Assembly (NCBI GenBank): GCA_044222225.1
Contig: JBGANR010000019.1
Location: forward strand, 1-64,000
DNA: 64,000 nt
DNA from: JBGANR01 sp044222225
Lineage (GTDB): Bacteria > Actinomycetota > Actinomycetes > Mycobacteriales > Mycobacteriaceae
Reading direction: 5' to 3'
Both the position numbers and the translations under genes were made by a program. The notes under the pieces were generated by a model. It saw nothing but the letters and a program-made list of their open reading frames with translations. It made no database searches and was not told where the DNA came from. Of the stretch, positions 17,405 to 25,771 are shown piece by piece. Position 1 is the stretch's first letter. Each line of letters begins with the position of its first letter.

Positions 17405-17740
17405 AAGATCAGTCTGCTGCGCGGAGCCGCCGCGGCGCTTGACCGATCTTGCGCGCTCCCCGGCAGCGCAGGCGGCGACCGGCTCGATCCTCGTGCACGA
17501 AAGTGCAAGTGTGCCGCACCGGGATAACTAGATGTGGGCTTGTGGCATAGCAATACGGAGGTCGCAAGCATCCACGCGCTCATCGGAGAGTCTGGCTCGA
17601 ATAGCCCATCCGGAACTCACCGAAGCGCATTCAAGCCATATCGCAACTCGAGGAGTGCACGCGTGATATTCGGCATGCCAAAACGGCTCATCTTTGGCTA
17701 TTTAGGCCTCGAGTGCCAGCTCTCTGTACCGGACCCCGCC
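17405..17740. other. Intergenic stretch without a supported gene, locally AT-richer
   Basis: Between the AraC-DinB gene and the AraC remnant the sequence drops clearly in G+C (about 17520-17705). It loses the strong codon-position bias of the flanking genes. I see no convincing gene, tRNA or repeat. It probably holds the promoter of the AraC-DinB operon (minus) and decayed sequence. Confidence 0.5.
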
Positions 17741-17899
17741 CACCACGCGCACCGTGCCGAGCACATCAGCCTGTCGGCCTCGTCGACCTCGAGGCTCTTC
17801 AGCAGGGCCACCGGAGTCAGCTTCGCGGACACGGTCAGCCGGCTACGGCTCTCGGCGGCCAGACGGCTACTCACGACGACGGATGGAGAGTCGGATTGA
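17738..17899 (+). pseudogene. Remnant of an AraC-family regulator (C-terminal HTH fragment)
   Basis: The frame encodes ISLSASSTSRLFSRATGVSF and then RLRLSAARRLLTTTD. This is the first HTH of an AraC/XylS protein (compare the pattern S.SYLSRLFKR.TG.SF..Y....RL..A..LL). It stops right after this helix pair, and the second HTH and the effector domain are missing. Upstream sequence in the same frame is not protein-like. It is not a copy of the AraC-DinB gene next door. It is likely a decayed gene beside the DUF222/HNH insertion. Confidence 0.5.
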
Positions 17900-17937
17900 C
17901 CGCCGGAGCACGGCCGGCCGTGCTCGGCCCGTCCGGC

Positions 17938-19653
17938 CTAGAAAGGTGGCGGATTGTCGGCGTAGAAGGCTTCGGCCGCGGCGCGTTCACGCTCGGCGGC
18001 CGCTGCCCGTTCCGCCGCCACGGTCGCGGCGTCCGCGTCCCGGATCGCGCGGGTGCACGCACGTTCGGCTCGGATCCGGGCCTGCCACTCGGCGAGCCGG
18101 TTCCGACGGGCCGGTCTGTCGGCGGGCGTGGCGCCCGGCGTCTCATCGAACCGGACGTCATCGAGTGCCGGGAACACATCGATCCCGGTGTACGCGGGGC
18201 CTGGATGACGGGCACCGAGTGGACTGACGAACACGACCCCCGCGCCGGTTCGCTCGATGCGCCAGCCGTGGTGGGTTTTAGCGTTGTGGTGACGCCGACA
18301 CAGATGTTCCAGGTTCGCCGTCGTGGTGTTGCCCGGCCGGTGGTCGTCTCGGTGGTCGAGGTCGCATCGTTCGGCGGCACGCGTGCAACCGGGAAACATG
18401 CAGGTCAGGTCACGGACCTGCATGTACCGGAGCGCGGCGGCGGTCGGCCGGTAGTCGTCGGCGGCCTGAGATGCGCGCGGCGCGGCGGCCGAGGCGCCGG
18501 TCGGCGGTGTGCCATCGGAATCCGGGCACGTCGGCACGCGGTGCCTGCCCGGGTAGGCGCTGTCGGGTAGCAGCGGCACAACCCGCCCACGTTCGGCGAG
18601 GCCGCGGGCGTGGTCGGCGGTGATGACCCCGTGTCCAGGAAGATAGGCGGGCTGCTGATCGGCCGGGTCATCGATCGTGGTCTGGTTCGCGATGACGTGC
18701 ACGATGATCTGCCCGGCGACCGCTTCCAGGGCGGCCAGGTCAACCGCTTGCCGGACCGTCTCATCGACGGACTGTTCAGCGCCCGCGACGGCTTCCCGGT
18801 CCCCGGACACCGTCCGTTCTCCCGGCTTCGCTGCGTCCCGGTCTCGCTCGGCCGCCACCTGTTGGTCGGCGTCTTGTCTGTTGTCACCGGTCGACGCGCC
18901 GGATTCGGCCGCCGCCGACGGTGCGGCGTCTCCAGGCGTGTCGACCGGGCCGTGGCCGGTCAACGCCGCCGCCGCGAGATCAGACATCACCTGCGCCTGG
19001 GTACGCGAGTCACCGGCCGCCCGCAGCGCCCGGGCCGCCGCTCGGAGCGTGCCGTGCGCGGCGTGCCCGACAGCAGCATCGCAGGTGATCGAGATCTGAG
19101 CGATACCGTCCCCGATGTTGCGGCACCACACGGCGCGGTCGGCGATCGCGACCCGACGCCGGATCCGGAGCGCGTCGGCATCGACCCGAGCGATGATCGC
19201 GTCGATCATCACCACCAGCCGGGCGGTGGACCAACCACCCCCGACCGACAGGGCGACATCCACGCGGTGGTCGACCTCACCGGCCAGCGCCGGGGTGAGG
19301 TTCTGCGCACGCCCGGCCAACGTTTCGGCCTGCTGCGGAGTCAACCTGCCCGACATCACATGCCGAAGTACTGATGGCAGGGTGTCGCGGAACGCCAACG
19401 CGTACCGGATCAGCCGAATCGCCTGCCCCGGCGCCCGACCCAACGCGGCACCGATCTCCGCGCACGCAGCGTCGACCGGATCACAGCGCACCCGGTTGCG
19501 TTCAGCGCCGTCGTATCCGGCGTGGACGTCGGCGACCGCGGCCATCTGATCGGCATACGCCCGACCCAACACCACCGTCGCTGCCGCCAACCGAGACAAC
19601 ACCGACGGCGGACGGGCACGAACACCGGAACGAGCACAGATGGGAACAGTCAC
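17938..19653 (-). CDS. DUF222/13E12-type HNH endonuclease domain protein
   Basis: The protein has 571 aa from a GTG at 19653 that has GGAGG five bases upstream; the frame stays open to 19776. An all-alpha DUF222-type region (about residues 15-230) is followed by a Glu/Ala-rich variable linker. An HNH domain has CMFPGCTRAAERCDLDHRDD and NLEHLCRRHHNAKTHHGW, with two Cys and catalytic His residues. An acidic Ala/Glu coiled tail ends it. This is the 13E12 repeat family, multicopy in mycobacteria, whose function is not settled; members may be nucleases or mobile-element relatives. It stands in the position otherwise occupied by ddlA. Confidence 0.85.
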   Translation of the reverse strand: MTVPICARSGVRARPPSVLSRLAAATVVLGRAYADQMAAVADVHAGYDGAERNRVRCDPVDAACAEIGAALGRAPGQAIRLIRYALAFRDTLPSVLRHVMSGRLTPQQAETLAGRAQNLTPALAGEVDHRVDVALSVGGGWSTARLVVMIDAIIARVDADALRIRRRVAIADRAVWCRNIGDGIAQISITCDAAVGHAAHGTLRAAARALRAAGDSRTQAQVMSDLAAAALTGHGPVDTPGDAAPSAAAESGASTGDNRQDADQQVAAERDRDAAKPGERTVSGDREAVAGAEQSVDETVRQAVDLAALEAVAGQIIVHVIANQTTIDDPADQQPAYLPGHGVITADHARGLAERGRVVPLLPDSAYPGRHRVPTCPDSDGTPPTGASAAAPRASQAADDYRPTAAALRYMQVRDLTCMFPGCTRAAERCDLDHRDDHRPGNTTTANLEHLCRRHHNAKTHHGWRIERTGAGVVFVSPLGARHPGPAYTGIDVFPALDDVRFDETPGATPADRPARRNRLAEWQARIRAERACTRAIRDADAATVAAERAAAAERERAAAEAFYADNPPPF

Positions 19654-20082
19654 GGGAACCTCCGACACAACACGACAAGCAGGGACGTATGCGGTTCCAC
19701 CACTCATCGTTGCGTCTGAAGCCGACCAGGCTTCTTCTCGTCTCCCTGTATGCGCCACCACGGGCCGCTCATCCACGTCCGGGCCTATGGCACCCGGGTA
19801 TCGTCGAACTCACCAACGATGATACCCGCATTCGACGAACACCGCCACCTCCGGAGCAACCGAGAATCGGCCGACGGCACGCTCTTCTGCAGCGCACTGA
19901 CAGGCTCGTGGCGAGATAAGACCCACCAGAGTCGACCAGCGGTCAAGGCCGGCGCAGCGTGCACCGAACCAGGCGCTCGCGCTCGCGTCGCACAGACCGA
20001 TGGGATCGCGACGTGCAAAGTGGGCCCAGCCGGGGGCCTGATCTGGAGCTGGTGACCGCACGGCGCGGTCGTCACCACCGCG
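19654..20082. other. Intergenic region of about 430 bp upstream of the DUF222/HNH gene
   Basis: No gene is supported. It contains the imperfect inverted repeat listed at 19796-19827 and lower G+C than its flanks. It should hold the promoter of the DUF222/HNH gene (minus). The gpsA 3' end lies at the right boundary. Confidence 0.5.
19796..19827. repeat. 11-bp inverted repeat upstream of DUF222/HNH gene
   Basis: GGGTATCGTCG (19796-19806) and CGATGATACCC (19817-19827) are inverted repeats with one mismatch and a 10-nt spacer. There is no T-run on either strand, so a terminator is unlikely. It could be an operator or the end of a mobile unit. Confidence 0.5.
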
Positions 20083-21087
20083 TCAGTGCCGATCCTCAGC
20101 CGTCGTCCGCCGGCCGAGCAGCGACGCGATGGCCTCGGCGACCGTCGCACCCTCATGGCAGACGGCGTTGACGGCCTCCGTCAGCGGCATGTCGACGCCG
20201 GCCCGAGCGGCCAGCGCCTTGACCGACGTGCACGACTTGACGCCCTCGGCCACCTGGCCGCCCGTCGCCGCCTGCGCCTCATCGATACTGCGGCCCTCAC
20301 CGAGCGCAAACCCGAAACTGCGGTTGCGCGAGAGCGGCGAGCTGCACGTCGCGACGAGATCGCCGACGCCCGCCAGCCCGGCGAGGGTGTCGGCGCGGCC
20401 GCCCAGCCCGACGGCCAGCCGCGTCACCTCGGCGAGTCCGCGGGTGACGATCGTCGCGAGCGTGTTCTCGCCGAAGCCGGCACCGGCGGCGATGCCGCAG
20501 GCCAGCGCGATCACGTTCTTGCCCGCGCCGCCGATCTCACAGCCGATGACGTCGGTGTTCGTGTACGGCCGGAAGTACGGCGCCGAGCACGCCCCCTGAG
20601 CGGCGACGGCCCGATCCTCGTCGGTGCAGGCGATGACGGTCGCGGCGGGCTGCCGCTGCGCGATCTCCCGGGCGAGGTTCGGCCCGGACAGCACGCCGAC
20701 GCGCGCCGGATCGGCACCGGCGACCTCGGCGATGACCTCCGTCATCCGCAGCAGGGTGGACGTCTCGACGCCTTTGGCCAGCGAGAGCAGCGTCGCGTCG
20801 GAGCCGATGGCGTCGCGCCATTCGCTGAGGTTGACGCGCAGCGTCTGCGACGGGACGCCGCAGAACACGAGTTCGGCGCCGTCGAGCGCCTCACGGTGGT
20901 CGCTGGTGCTGCCGATGGACGCCGGCAGGTCGATGCCCGGCAGATACCTGTCGTTCCGGTGGGACTGGGCGATCGCCTGCGCCTGCTCGGACCGCCGAGA
21001 CCAGAGGACGACATCGGTACCGGCATCGGCGAGCACCATCGCCATCGCCGTCCCCCACGATCCCGAACCCATCACCGCTGCACGCAT
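20083..21087 (-). CDS. gpsA: NAD(P)+-dependent glycerol-3-phosphate dehydrogenase
   Basis: The protein has 334 aa. VMGSGSWGTAMAMVLADAG is the N-terminal nucleotide-binding GxGxxG motif. GAGKNVIALACGIAAG holds the catalytic Lys region and LAGLAGVGDLVATCSSPLSRN is a family signature. GpsA makes glycerol-3-phosphate for phospholipid synthesis. It corresponds to Rv2982c (gpdA2) and is divergent from fbiD-ppk, the conserved mycobacterial arrangement. The adjacent ddlA seen in mycobacteria is missing here. Confidence 0.95.
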   Translation of the reverse strand: MRAAVMGSGSWGTAMAMVLADAGTDVVLWSRRSEQAQAIAQSHRNDRYLPGIDLPASIGSTSDHREALDGAELVFCGVPSQTLRVNLSEWRDAIGSDATLLSLAKGVETSTLLRMTEVIAEVAGADPARVGVLSGPNLAREIAQRQPAATVIACTDEDRAVAAQGACSAPYFRPYTNTDVIGCEIGGAGKNVIALACGIAAGAGFGENTLATIVTRGLAEVTRLAVGLGGRADTLAGLAGVGDLVATCSSPLSRNRSFGFALGEGRSIDEAQAATGGQVAEGVKSCTSVKALAARAGVDMPLTEAVNAVCHEGATVAEAIASLLGRRTTAEDRH

Positions 21088-21176
21088 CTTCGCCCTTCCC
21101 TCGCCGACGTCCCCACCCTAGAGGCGGGCTCGGCGGAACACGCCCGGTTCGGCGCGTCGATCACCACGCCGCGAAG

Positions 21177-24026
21177 ATGGACGCCGTGGACGCTCCCTGG
21201 CACGCCGTGCTCGCCGTCAAGTCGCTGGCCGACGCCAAGTCTCGCCTCGCCGACGATCCTGCGCGTCCGACGCTGGCCCACGCGATGTTCGCCGACACCG
21301 CGGCCGCGGCCGTCGCCGCCGGATTCGCCATCGTCGTCGTGACGCCCGACGACGCCGTCGCCGCGTCCGCCCGGGCGCTCGGCGCCCGCGTGGTCGCCGA
21401 TCCCGAGGCGGGTCTCAACGCGGCCTACTCGGCGGGGCTCGCGACGCTCCCGGCCGACGCGAACGTCGTCCTGCTGCAGGCCGACCTGCCGGCTCTGCGC
21501 CCGGCCGAACTCGCCGCCGCCTGCGCGGCCGCCGCGGCCCCGAACGTCGCCGGCCCGGCGATGGTCGCCGATCACCATCGCACCGGCACCGCCGCCCTGT
21601 TGCTGCCCGCGGGCCGGCGCATCGACCCGGCGTTCGGTCCGGCGTCGGCCGCGCGGCACGTCGCGGCGGGCGCCACCGCGCTCGACGGCGATTGGCCGGG
21701 GCTGGTCACCGACGTCGACACAGCCGCCGATCTCGATGCCGCCGCGGCGCTCGGGGTCGGCCCGGCGACGGCGGCCGTGATGGCGCAACGGCTCCTCCGA
21801 CACGGCGGCGCGTCGCACGGAACTTGCCGAGCTCCCACGCCGGCCGGATGGGAGGATGTACGGGTGAGCACAACCACCGCCGTCACTCCCGAGGACAACG
21901 AGCCCCTGCCGGCGGCACCGCCGGCCGCCACCGACAATCCCCTCGAGACGCCGGCGGACCTGCCCGAGGACCGCTATCTCAACCGCGAGCTGAGCTGGCT
22001 CGACTTCAACGGCCGCGTCCTCGCTCTGGCCGAGGACGAGTCGTTGCCGCTGCTCGAGCGCGCGAAGTTCCTCGCGATCTTCGCGTCGAATCTCGACGAG
22101 TTCTTCATGGTCCGCGTCGCCGGCCTCAAGCGGCGCAACGAGACCGGGCTGACGGTCCGCTCCCCCGACGGCCTCACGCCGCGCGAGCAGTTGGCCCGGA
22201 TCGCCCGGCGTACGCAGCGCCTCTCGGAGCGACACGCCCGCACCTTCGTCGACTCGGTGCGTCCGAAGCTCGCCGAGAAGGGCATCCGCATCGCGACGTG
22301 GGCGGAGCTCTCCGGCGAAGACCGCCGGGTCATGTCGGGCTACTTCAACCGCGAGATCTTCCCGATCCTCACCCCGCTCGCGGTCGACCCGGCGCACCCG
22401 TTCCCCTACATCAGCGGCCTGGCGCTCAACCTCGCGGTGACGGTCACGGGTCCGCACGACGGCGGCGCCGAGCACTTCGCCCGCGTCAAGGTGCCCGACA
22501 ACGTCGCGCGATTCCTCTCGGTGCCGCGGTCGGTGCCCGACGACGACGAGGACACCTCCCGGCCCGAGGATCTGTTCCTCCCGCTCGAGGAGCTCATCGC
22601 CAATCACCTGGACCAGCTGTTCCCGGGCATGAAGATCGTGGAGCACCACGCCTTCCGCGTCACCCGCAACGCCGACTTCGAGGTCTCCGAGGACCGCGAC
22701 GAGGACCTGCTGCAGGCGCTCGAACGCGAGCTCGCCCGCCGCCGCTTCGGCTCCCCGGTGCGGCTGGAGATCTCCGACGACATGTCCGAGCACATGTACG
22801 CGCTGCTGCTGCGCGAGTTGGACGTCAACCCCGGCGACGTCATCCAGCTGTCGGGGCTGCTCGACCTGTCGAGTCTCATGCAGCTCTACGGCGTCGACCG
22901 CCCCGCGCTCAAGGACCGGCCGTTCGTGCCCGCGACGCATCCGGCCTTCGGCGAGCGGGAGACGCCCAAGAGCGTCTTCTCGACGCTGCAGGACGGCGAC
23001 GTCCTCGTCCATCATCCGTACGACTCGTTCTCGACGAGCGTGCAGCGCTTCGTCGAGCAGGCCGCGGCCGATCCGCAGGTGCTCGCCATCAAGCAGACCC
23101 TGTACCGGACGTCGGGCGATTCGCCCATCGTCGACGCGCTCATCGACGCCGCCGAGGCCGGCAAGCAGGTCGTCGCGCTCGTCGAGATCAAGGCGCGGTT
23201 CGACGAGCAGGCCAACATCAAATGGGCGCGCAAGCTGGAACAGGCGGGCGTGCACGTCGTCTACGGTCTCGTCGGCCTCAAGACGCACTGCAAGACCTGC
23301 CTCGTCGTCCGGCGCGAAGGCGCCGAGCTGCGCCGCTACTGCCACATCGGCACCGGCAATTACAACCCCAAGACGGCCCGGCTCTACGAGGACGTCGGCC
23401 TGCTGACGGCGAACCCGGAGATCGGCGCCGACCTCACCGACCTCTTCAACAGGCTCACCGGTTACTCCCGCAAGGACGAGTACCGGAACCTGCTCGTCGC
23501 GCCGCAGGGCATCCGGCGGGGCATCATCGCCCGGATCGAAGGCGAGGTCGAGGCCCATCTGGCCGGTGACGCGAACGCCCGCATCCGGCTCAAGGCCAAC
23601 GCGCTCGTCGACGAGCAGACCATCGACGCGCTCTACCGGGCGGCCCTCGCCGGCGTCCCCGTCGAGATCGTCGTCCGCGGCATCTGCGCGCTCAAGCCCG
23701 GTATATCGCCGAACATCCACGTGCGGTCGATCCTCGGCCAGTTCCTGGAGCACTCCCGGATCCTGCATTTCGGCGCCCAGGGCGAGTTCTGGATCGGCAG
23801 CGCCGACATGATGCACCGCAACCTCGACCGGCGCATCGAGGTCGCCGTGCAGGTCACCGACCCGCGGCTGACGGCCGAACTCGACGACCTCTTCGAGTCG
23901 GCGCTCGATCCCGCCACCCGCTGCTGGGTGCTCGGTGCCGACGGCTCGTGGACGGCGTCGCCGGCGGACGGAGCCAAGGTGCGCGATCACCAACTCGCGC
24001 TGGTACGACGAAGGCGGAACGGCTGA
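21177..24026 (+). CDS. fbiD-ppk: In-frame FbiD (CofC)-polyphosphate kinase fusion
   Basis: One open frame of 949 aa joins two proteins that are separate in M. tuberculosis (Rv2983, Rv2984). Residues 1 to about 210 are FbiD/CofC, the phosphoenolpyruvate guanylyltransferase of coenzyme F420 synthesis: AVLAVKSLADAKSRLA at the start, VVLLQADLPAL for metal binding and GTAALLLPAG. About 20 residues of low-complexity linker follow, then full-length Ppk from about residue 230. There is no stop codon in this frame between them. Either a real bifunctional protein is made, or fbiD has lost its stop while ppk is still also started internally at 21864. FbiD domain confidence is high; the fusion as a functional protein is inference. 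Confidence 0.75.
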   Translation: MDAVDAPWHAVLAVKSLADAKSRLADDPARPTLAHAMFADTAAAAVAAGFAIVVVTPDDAVAASARALGARVVADPEAGLNAAYSAGLATLPADANVVLLQADLPALRPAELAAACAAAAAPNVAGPAMVADHHRTGTAALLLPAGRRIDPAFGPASAARHVAAGATALDGDWPGLVTDVDTAADLDAAAALGVGPATAAVMAQRLLRHGGASHGTCRAPTPAGWEDVRVSTTTAVTPEDNEPLPAAPPAATDNPLETPADLPEDRYLNRELSWLDFNGRVLALAEDESLPLLERAKFLAIFASNLDEFFMVRVAGLKRRNETGLTVRSPDGLTPREQLARIARRTQRLSERHARTFVDSVRPKLAEKGIRIATWAELSGEDRRVMSGYFNREIFPILTPLAVDPAHPFPYISGLALNLAVTVTGPHDGGAEHFARVKVPDNVARFLSVPRSVPDDDEDTSRPEDLFLPLEELIANHLDQLFPGMKIVEHHAFRVTRNADFEVSEDRDEDLLQALERELARRRFGSPVRLEISDDMSEHMYALLLRELDVNPGDVIQLSGLLDLSSLMQLYGVDRPALKDRPFVPATHPAFGERETPKSVFSTLQDGDVLVHHPYDSFSTSVQRFVEQAAADPQVLAIKQTLYRTSGDSPIVDALIDAAEAGKQVVALVEIKARFDEQANIKWARKLEQAGVHVVYGLVGLKTHCKTCLVVRREGAELRRYCHIGTGNYNPKTARLYEDVGLLTANPEIGADLTDLFNRLTGYSRKDEYRNLLVAPQGIRRGIIARIEGEVEAHLAGDANARIRLKANALVDEQTIDALYRAALAGVPVEIVVRGICALKPGISPNIHVRSILGQFLEHSRILHFGAQGEFWIGSADMMHRNLDRRIEVAVQVTDPRLTAELDDLFESALDPATRCWVLGADGSWTASPADGAKVRDHQLALVRRRRNG
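21864..24026 (+). CDS. ppk: Polyphosphate kinase 1 (internal start within the fused frame)
   Basis: From the GTG at 21864 (GGGAGGA at 21850-21856) a 720-aa Ppk results, the normal length. Signatures: YLNRELSWLDFNGRVL in the N domain, LAIKQTLYRTSGDSPIV, GLKTHCKTCLVVRREG, and RRYCHIGTGNYNPKTA with the His that is autophosphorylated in the PPK1 family. The enzyme makes long-chain polyphosphate from ATP. Its stop overlaps the mutT1 start by one base. Whether this start is used in addition to the upstream fbiD start cannot be decided from sequence. Confidence 0.9.
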   Translation: MSTTTAVTPEDNEPLPAAPPAATDNPLETPADLPEDRYLNRELSWLDFNGRVLALAEDESLPLLERAKFLAIFASNLDEFFMVRVAGLKRRNETGLTVRSPDGLTPREQLARIARRTQRLSERHARTFVDSVRPKLAEKGIRIATWAELSGEDRRVMSGYFNREIFPILTPLAVDPAHPFPYISGLALNLAVTVTGPHDGGAEHFARVKVPDNVARFLSVPRSVPDDDEDTSRPEDLFLPLEELIANHLDQLFPGMKIVEHHAFRVTRNADFEVSEDRDEDLLQALERELARRRFGSPVRLEISDDMSEHMYALLLRELDVNPGDVIQLSGLLDLSSLMQLYGVDRPALKDRPFVPATHPAFGERETPKSVFSTLQDGDVLVHHPYDSFSTSVQRFVEQAAADPQVLAIKQTLYRTSGDSPIVDALIDAAEAGKQVVALVEIKARFDEQANIKWARKLEQAGVHVVYGLVGLKTHCKTCLVVRREGAELRRYCHIGTGNYNPKTARLYEDVGLLTANPEIGADLTDLFNRLTGYSRKDEYRNLLVAPQGIRRGIIARIEGEVEAHLAGDANARIRLKANALVDEQTIDALYRAALAGVPVEIVVRGICALKPGISPNIHVRSILGQFLEHSRILHFGAQGEFWIGSADMMHRNLDRRIEVAVQVTDPRLTAELDDLFESALDPATRCWVLGADGSWTASPADGAKVRDHQLALVRRRRNG

Positions 24027-24931
24027 TGGCGACCGATACGAAGGTCCTCGCCGCGGGCGGGGTCGTGTGGCGGGCGACCACGAAGGGCGCCGTCGAGGTC
24101 GCCGTGGTCCACCGCGAGCGGTACGACGACTGGTCGCTGCCCAAGGGGAAGGCCGATCGCGGTGAGACGCCGCCGGTCACGGCCTACCGCGAGATCACCG
24201 AGGAGACGGGCCTGGAGGTCCGGCTCGGCCGCAAGCTGGGCCGCATCGTCTACCCGCTGCCGAACAACAGCGACCGGACGAAGATCGTCGACTACTGGAC
24301 GGCGCCGTACCTGTCGGGTCGGTTCGTCGCCAACGAAGAGGTGGACAAGCTGCGCTGGCTGCGGCTCGACGCGGCCACCGACCGGCTGAGCTACCGGCAG
24401 GACCGCAAGGTGCTCAAGAACTTCGCGGCGGCCCCCGCCGACCTGCAGACGCTGCTGCTCGTCCGGCACGCCAAGGCCGGACGGTCCGAGCGCTACCGGG
24501 GCGACGACCGGCTGCGCCCGCTGGAACGCATGGGACGCGCCCAGGCCGAGGCCCTCGTGCCGCAGTGTCTGGCGTTCGGTTCCGAGCGCGTCCTGTCGGC
24601 GGACCGGACGCGTTGCGAGCAGACGCTCGCGCCGCTCGCCGACGAGCTCGGCGTCCGGATCGAGACCGAGGCGGCGTTCGCCGAGGAGGCCTACCTCGCG
24701 GACCCGCGCCGCGCGCACGCCCGGATCCGGGAGTTGGCGCACGAGCGCGAGGTGCTTGCACTGTGCAGCCAGGGGAAGGTGATTCCGCCGCTGCTCGGCT
24801 GGTGGGCCAAGCGGGACGGCGTGACGCTGCCGGCGAACCGCAACCGCAAGGCGTCGACGTGGGTGCTCTCACTGCGTGGCGACCGGCTGGTCGCGGCGGA
24901 TCACCTGCCGAGCCCGCTCCCGCCCGCCTGA
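24026..24931 (+). CDS. mutT1: MutT1-type Nudix hydrolase fused to histidine phosphatase domain
   Basis: The protein has 301 aa. The Nudix box GKADRGETPPVTAYREITEE with TGL lies at about residues 43-65. The C-terminal half is a histidine phosphatase domain with LLLVRHAKAGRSERY. This two-domain layout and its place after ppk match M. tuberculosis MutT1 (Rv2985), which hydrolyses 8-oxo-GTP/dGTP and diadenosine polyphosphates. The ATG shares one base with the ppk stop (TGATG), so it is coupled to ppk. Confidence 0.94.
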   Translation: MATDTKVLAAGGVVWRATTKGAVEVAVVHRERYDDWSLPKGKADRGETPPVTAYREITEETGLEVRLGRKLGRIVYPLPNNSDRTKIVDYWTAPYLSGRFVANEEVDKLRWLRLDAATDRLSYRQDRKVLKNFAAAPADLQTLLLVRHAKAGRSERYRGDDRLRPLERMGRAQAEALVPQCLAFGSERVLSADRTRCEQTLAPLADELGVRIETEAAFAEEAYLADPRRAHARIRELAHEREVLALCSQGKVIPPLLGWWAKRDGVTLPANRNRKASTWVLSLRGDRLVAADHLPSPLPPA

Positions 24932-24977
24932 TACCGACGCCCGACGCGGCCCGGGAGGTCCGGCCGCGACGGCGTCG

Positions 24978-25553
24978 TCAGTCCGCCCGCTCTCCGGCGG
25001 AGACGCGGCGCTTCGCGGCGATCCTCTCGGCCGCCATCGGCGACACGAAATCGTGCGTCGCCGGCCCGAGGTCACGCAGCACGTCGCCGTCGGCCATCAC
25101 CTCGCCGCCCAGGCCCGTGTCACCGCCCAGGGCCGCGTCGACGCTCGATCCGTCGTCGTCGCAGCGCATCGCCTCGCTCAGCACCGACTCCTCGAACGCT
25201 TCGGCGTCGAAGTCGTCGGAATCGAACGCCGGGACCGCGCCGCGCTTCGCGGCGAGGGCGCCCGCGCTCAACCGGGCCTTTCCGGAGACGACGGACTTGA
25301 ACTGCTCCCCCGCACGGAACACGGGGACGTGGGTCTCGTGGACGCGGATCGTCTCACCCGTGCGCGGGTTCCGAGCCACCCGCGAGGCCCGGCGCCGCTT
25401 CTCGAAGACGCCGAACCCCGTGATGGTGACGCTCTCCCCCCGGTGGACCGTGCGGACGATCGTATCGATGAGGTGTTCCACCGCATCGGTCGCCGTCCGG
25501 CGATCGGTGCCGAGCCGCACCACCAACGTGTCGATCAGTTCCGCCTTGTTCAC
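24978..25553 (-). CDS. hup: HU-family nucleoid protein with unusual acidic C-terminal tail
   Basis: The GTG at 25553 gives the canonical HU start VNKAELIDTLVVRLG and has GGGAGG seven bases upstream; a GTG at 25568 and an ATG at 25559 are alternatives. Residues 1-90 are a standard HU domain: SVTITGFGVFEKRRRASRVA and RNPRTGETIRVHETHVPVF, the DNA-clamping arm. The remaining 100 residues are rich in Asp/Glu (FDSDDFDAEAFEESVLSEAM). They lack the Lys/Ala/Pro repeats of mycobacterial HupB (Rv2986c) at this same locus. It is convergent with mutT1 and upstream of leuD, the conserved position. The tail may lower DNA affinity; this is inference. Confidence 0.88.
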   Translation of the reverse strand: MNKAELIDTLVVRLGTDRRTATDAVEHLIDTIVRTVHRGESVTITGFGVFEKRRRASRVARNPRTGETIRVHETHVPVFRAGEQFKSVVSGKARLSAGALAAKRGAVPAFDSDDFDAEAFEESVLSEAMRCDDDGSSVDAALGGDTGLGGEVMADGDVLRDLGPATHDFVSPMAAERIAAKRRVSAGERAD

Positions 25554-25771
25554 CGGCATGCCTCCCACCTGCGCGAATCCGCCGTTGGACTCTTTCGCCT
25601 GGTGACAGGGTATGACCGACCGCCGCTCGGCGGCGGATACTGGAAAAATCTCAGCCTCTGGCGGCGTCTCGTGCAGGATTCCGGTGCGGGAGACCGCGAA
25701 AACGCAGGACCGGCCGAACGATTGATCCTGGCGGTGGCGACCCGGGCGAGCCGGCTCCGATCATCCGGCGG

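Noticed and set aside
19785..20156. Minus-strand open frame in the gap between gpsA and the DUF222/HNH gene
   Set aside because: It overlaps the gpsA 3' end, lacks a ribosome site and has no protein-like pattern.
21072..23993. 973-codon open frame on the minus strand opposite fbiD-ppk
   Set aside because: The opposite strand has full FbiD and Ppk motifs. The antisense product is rich in Val, Asp, Arg and Gly repeats without a recognisable fold.
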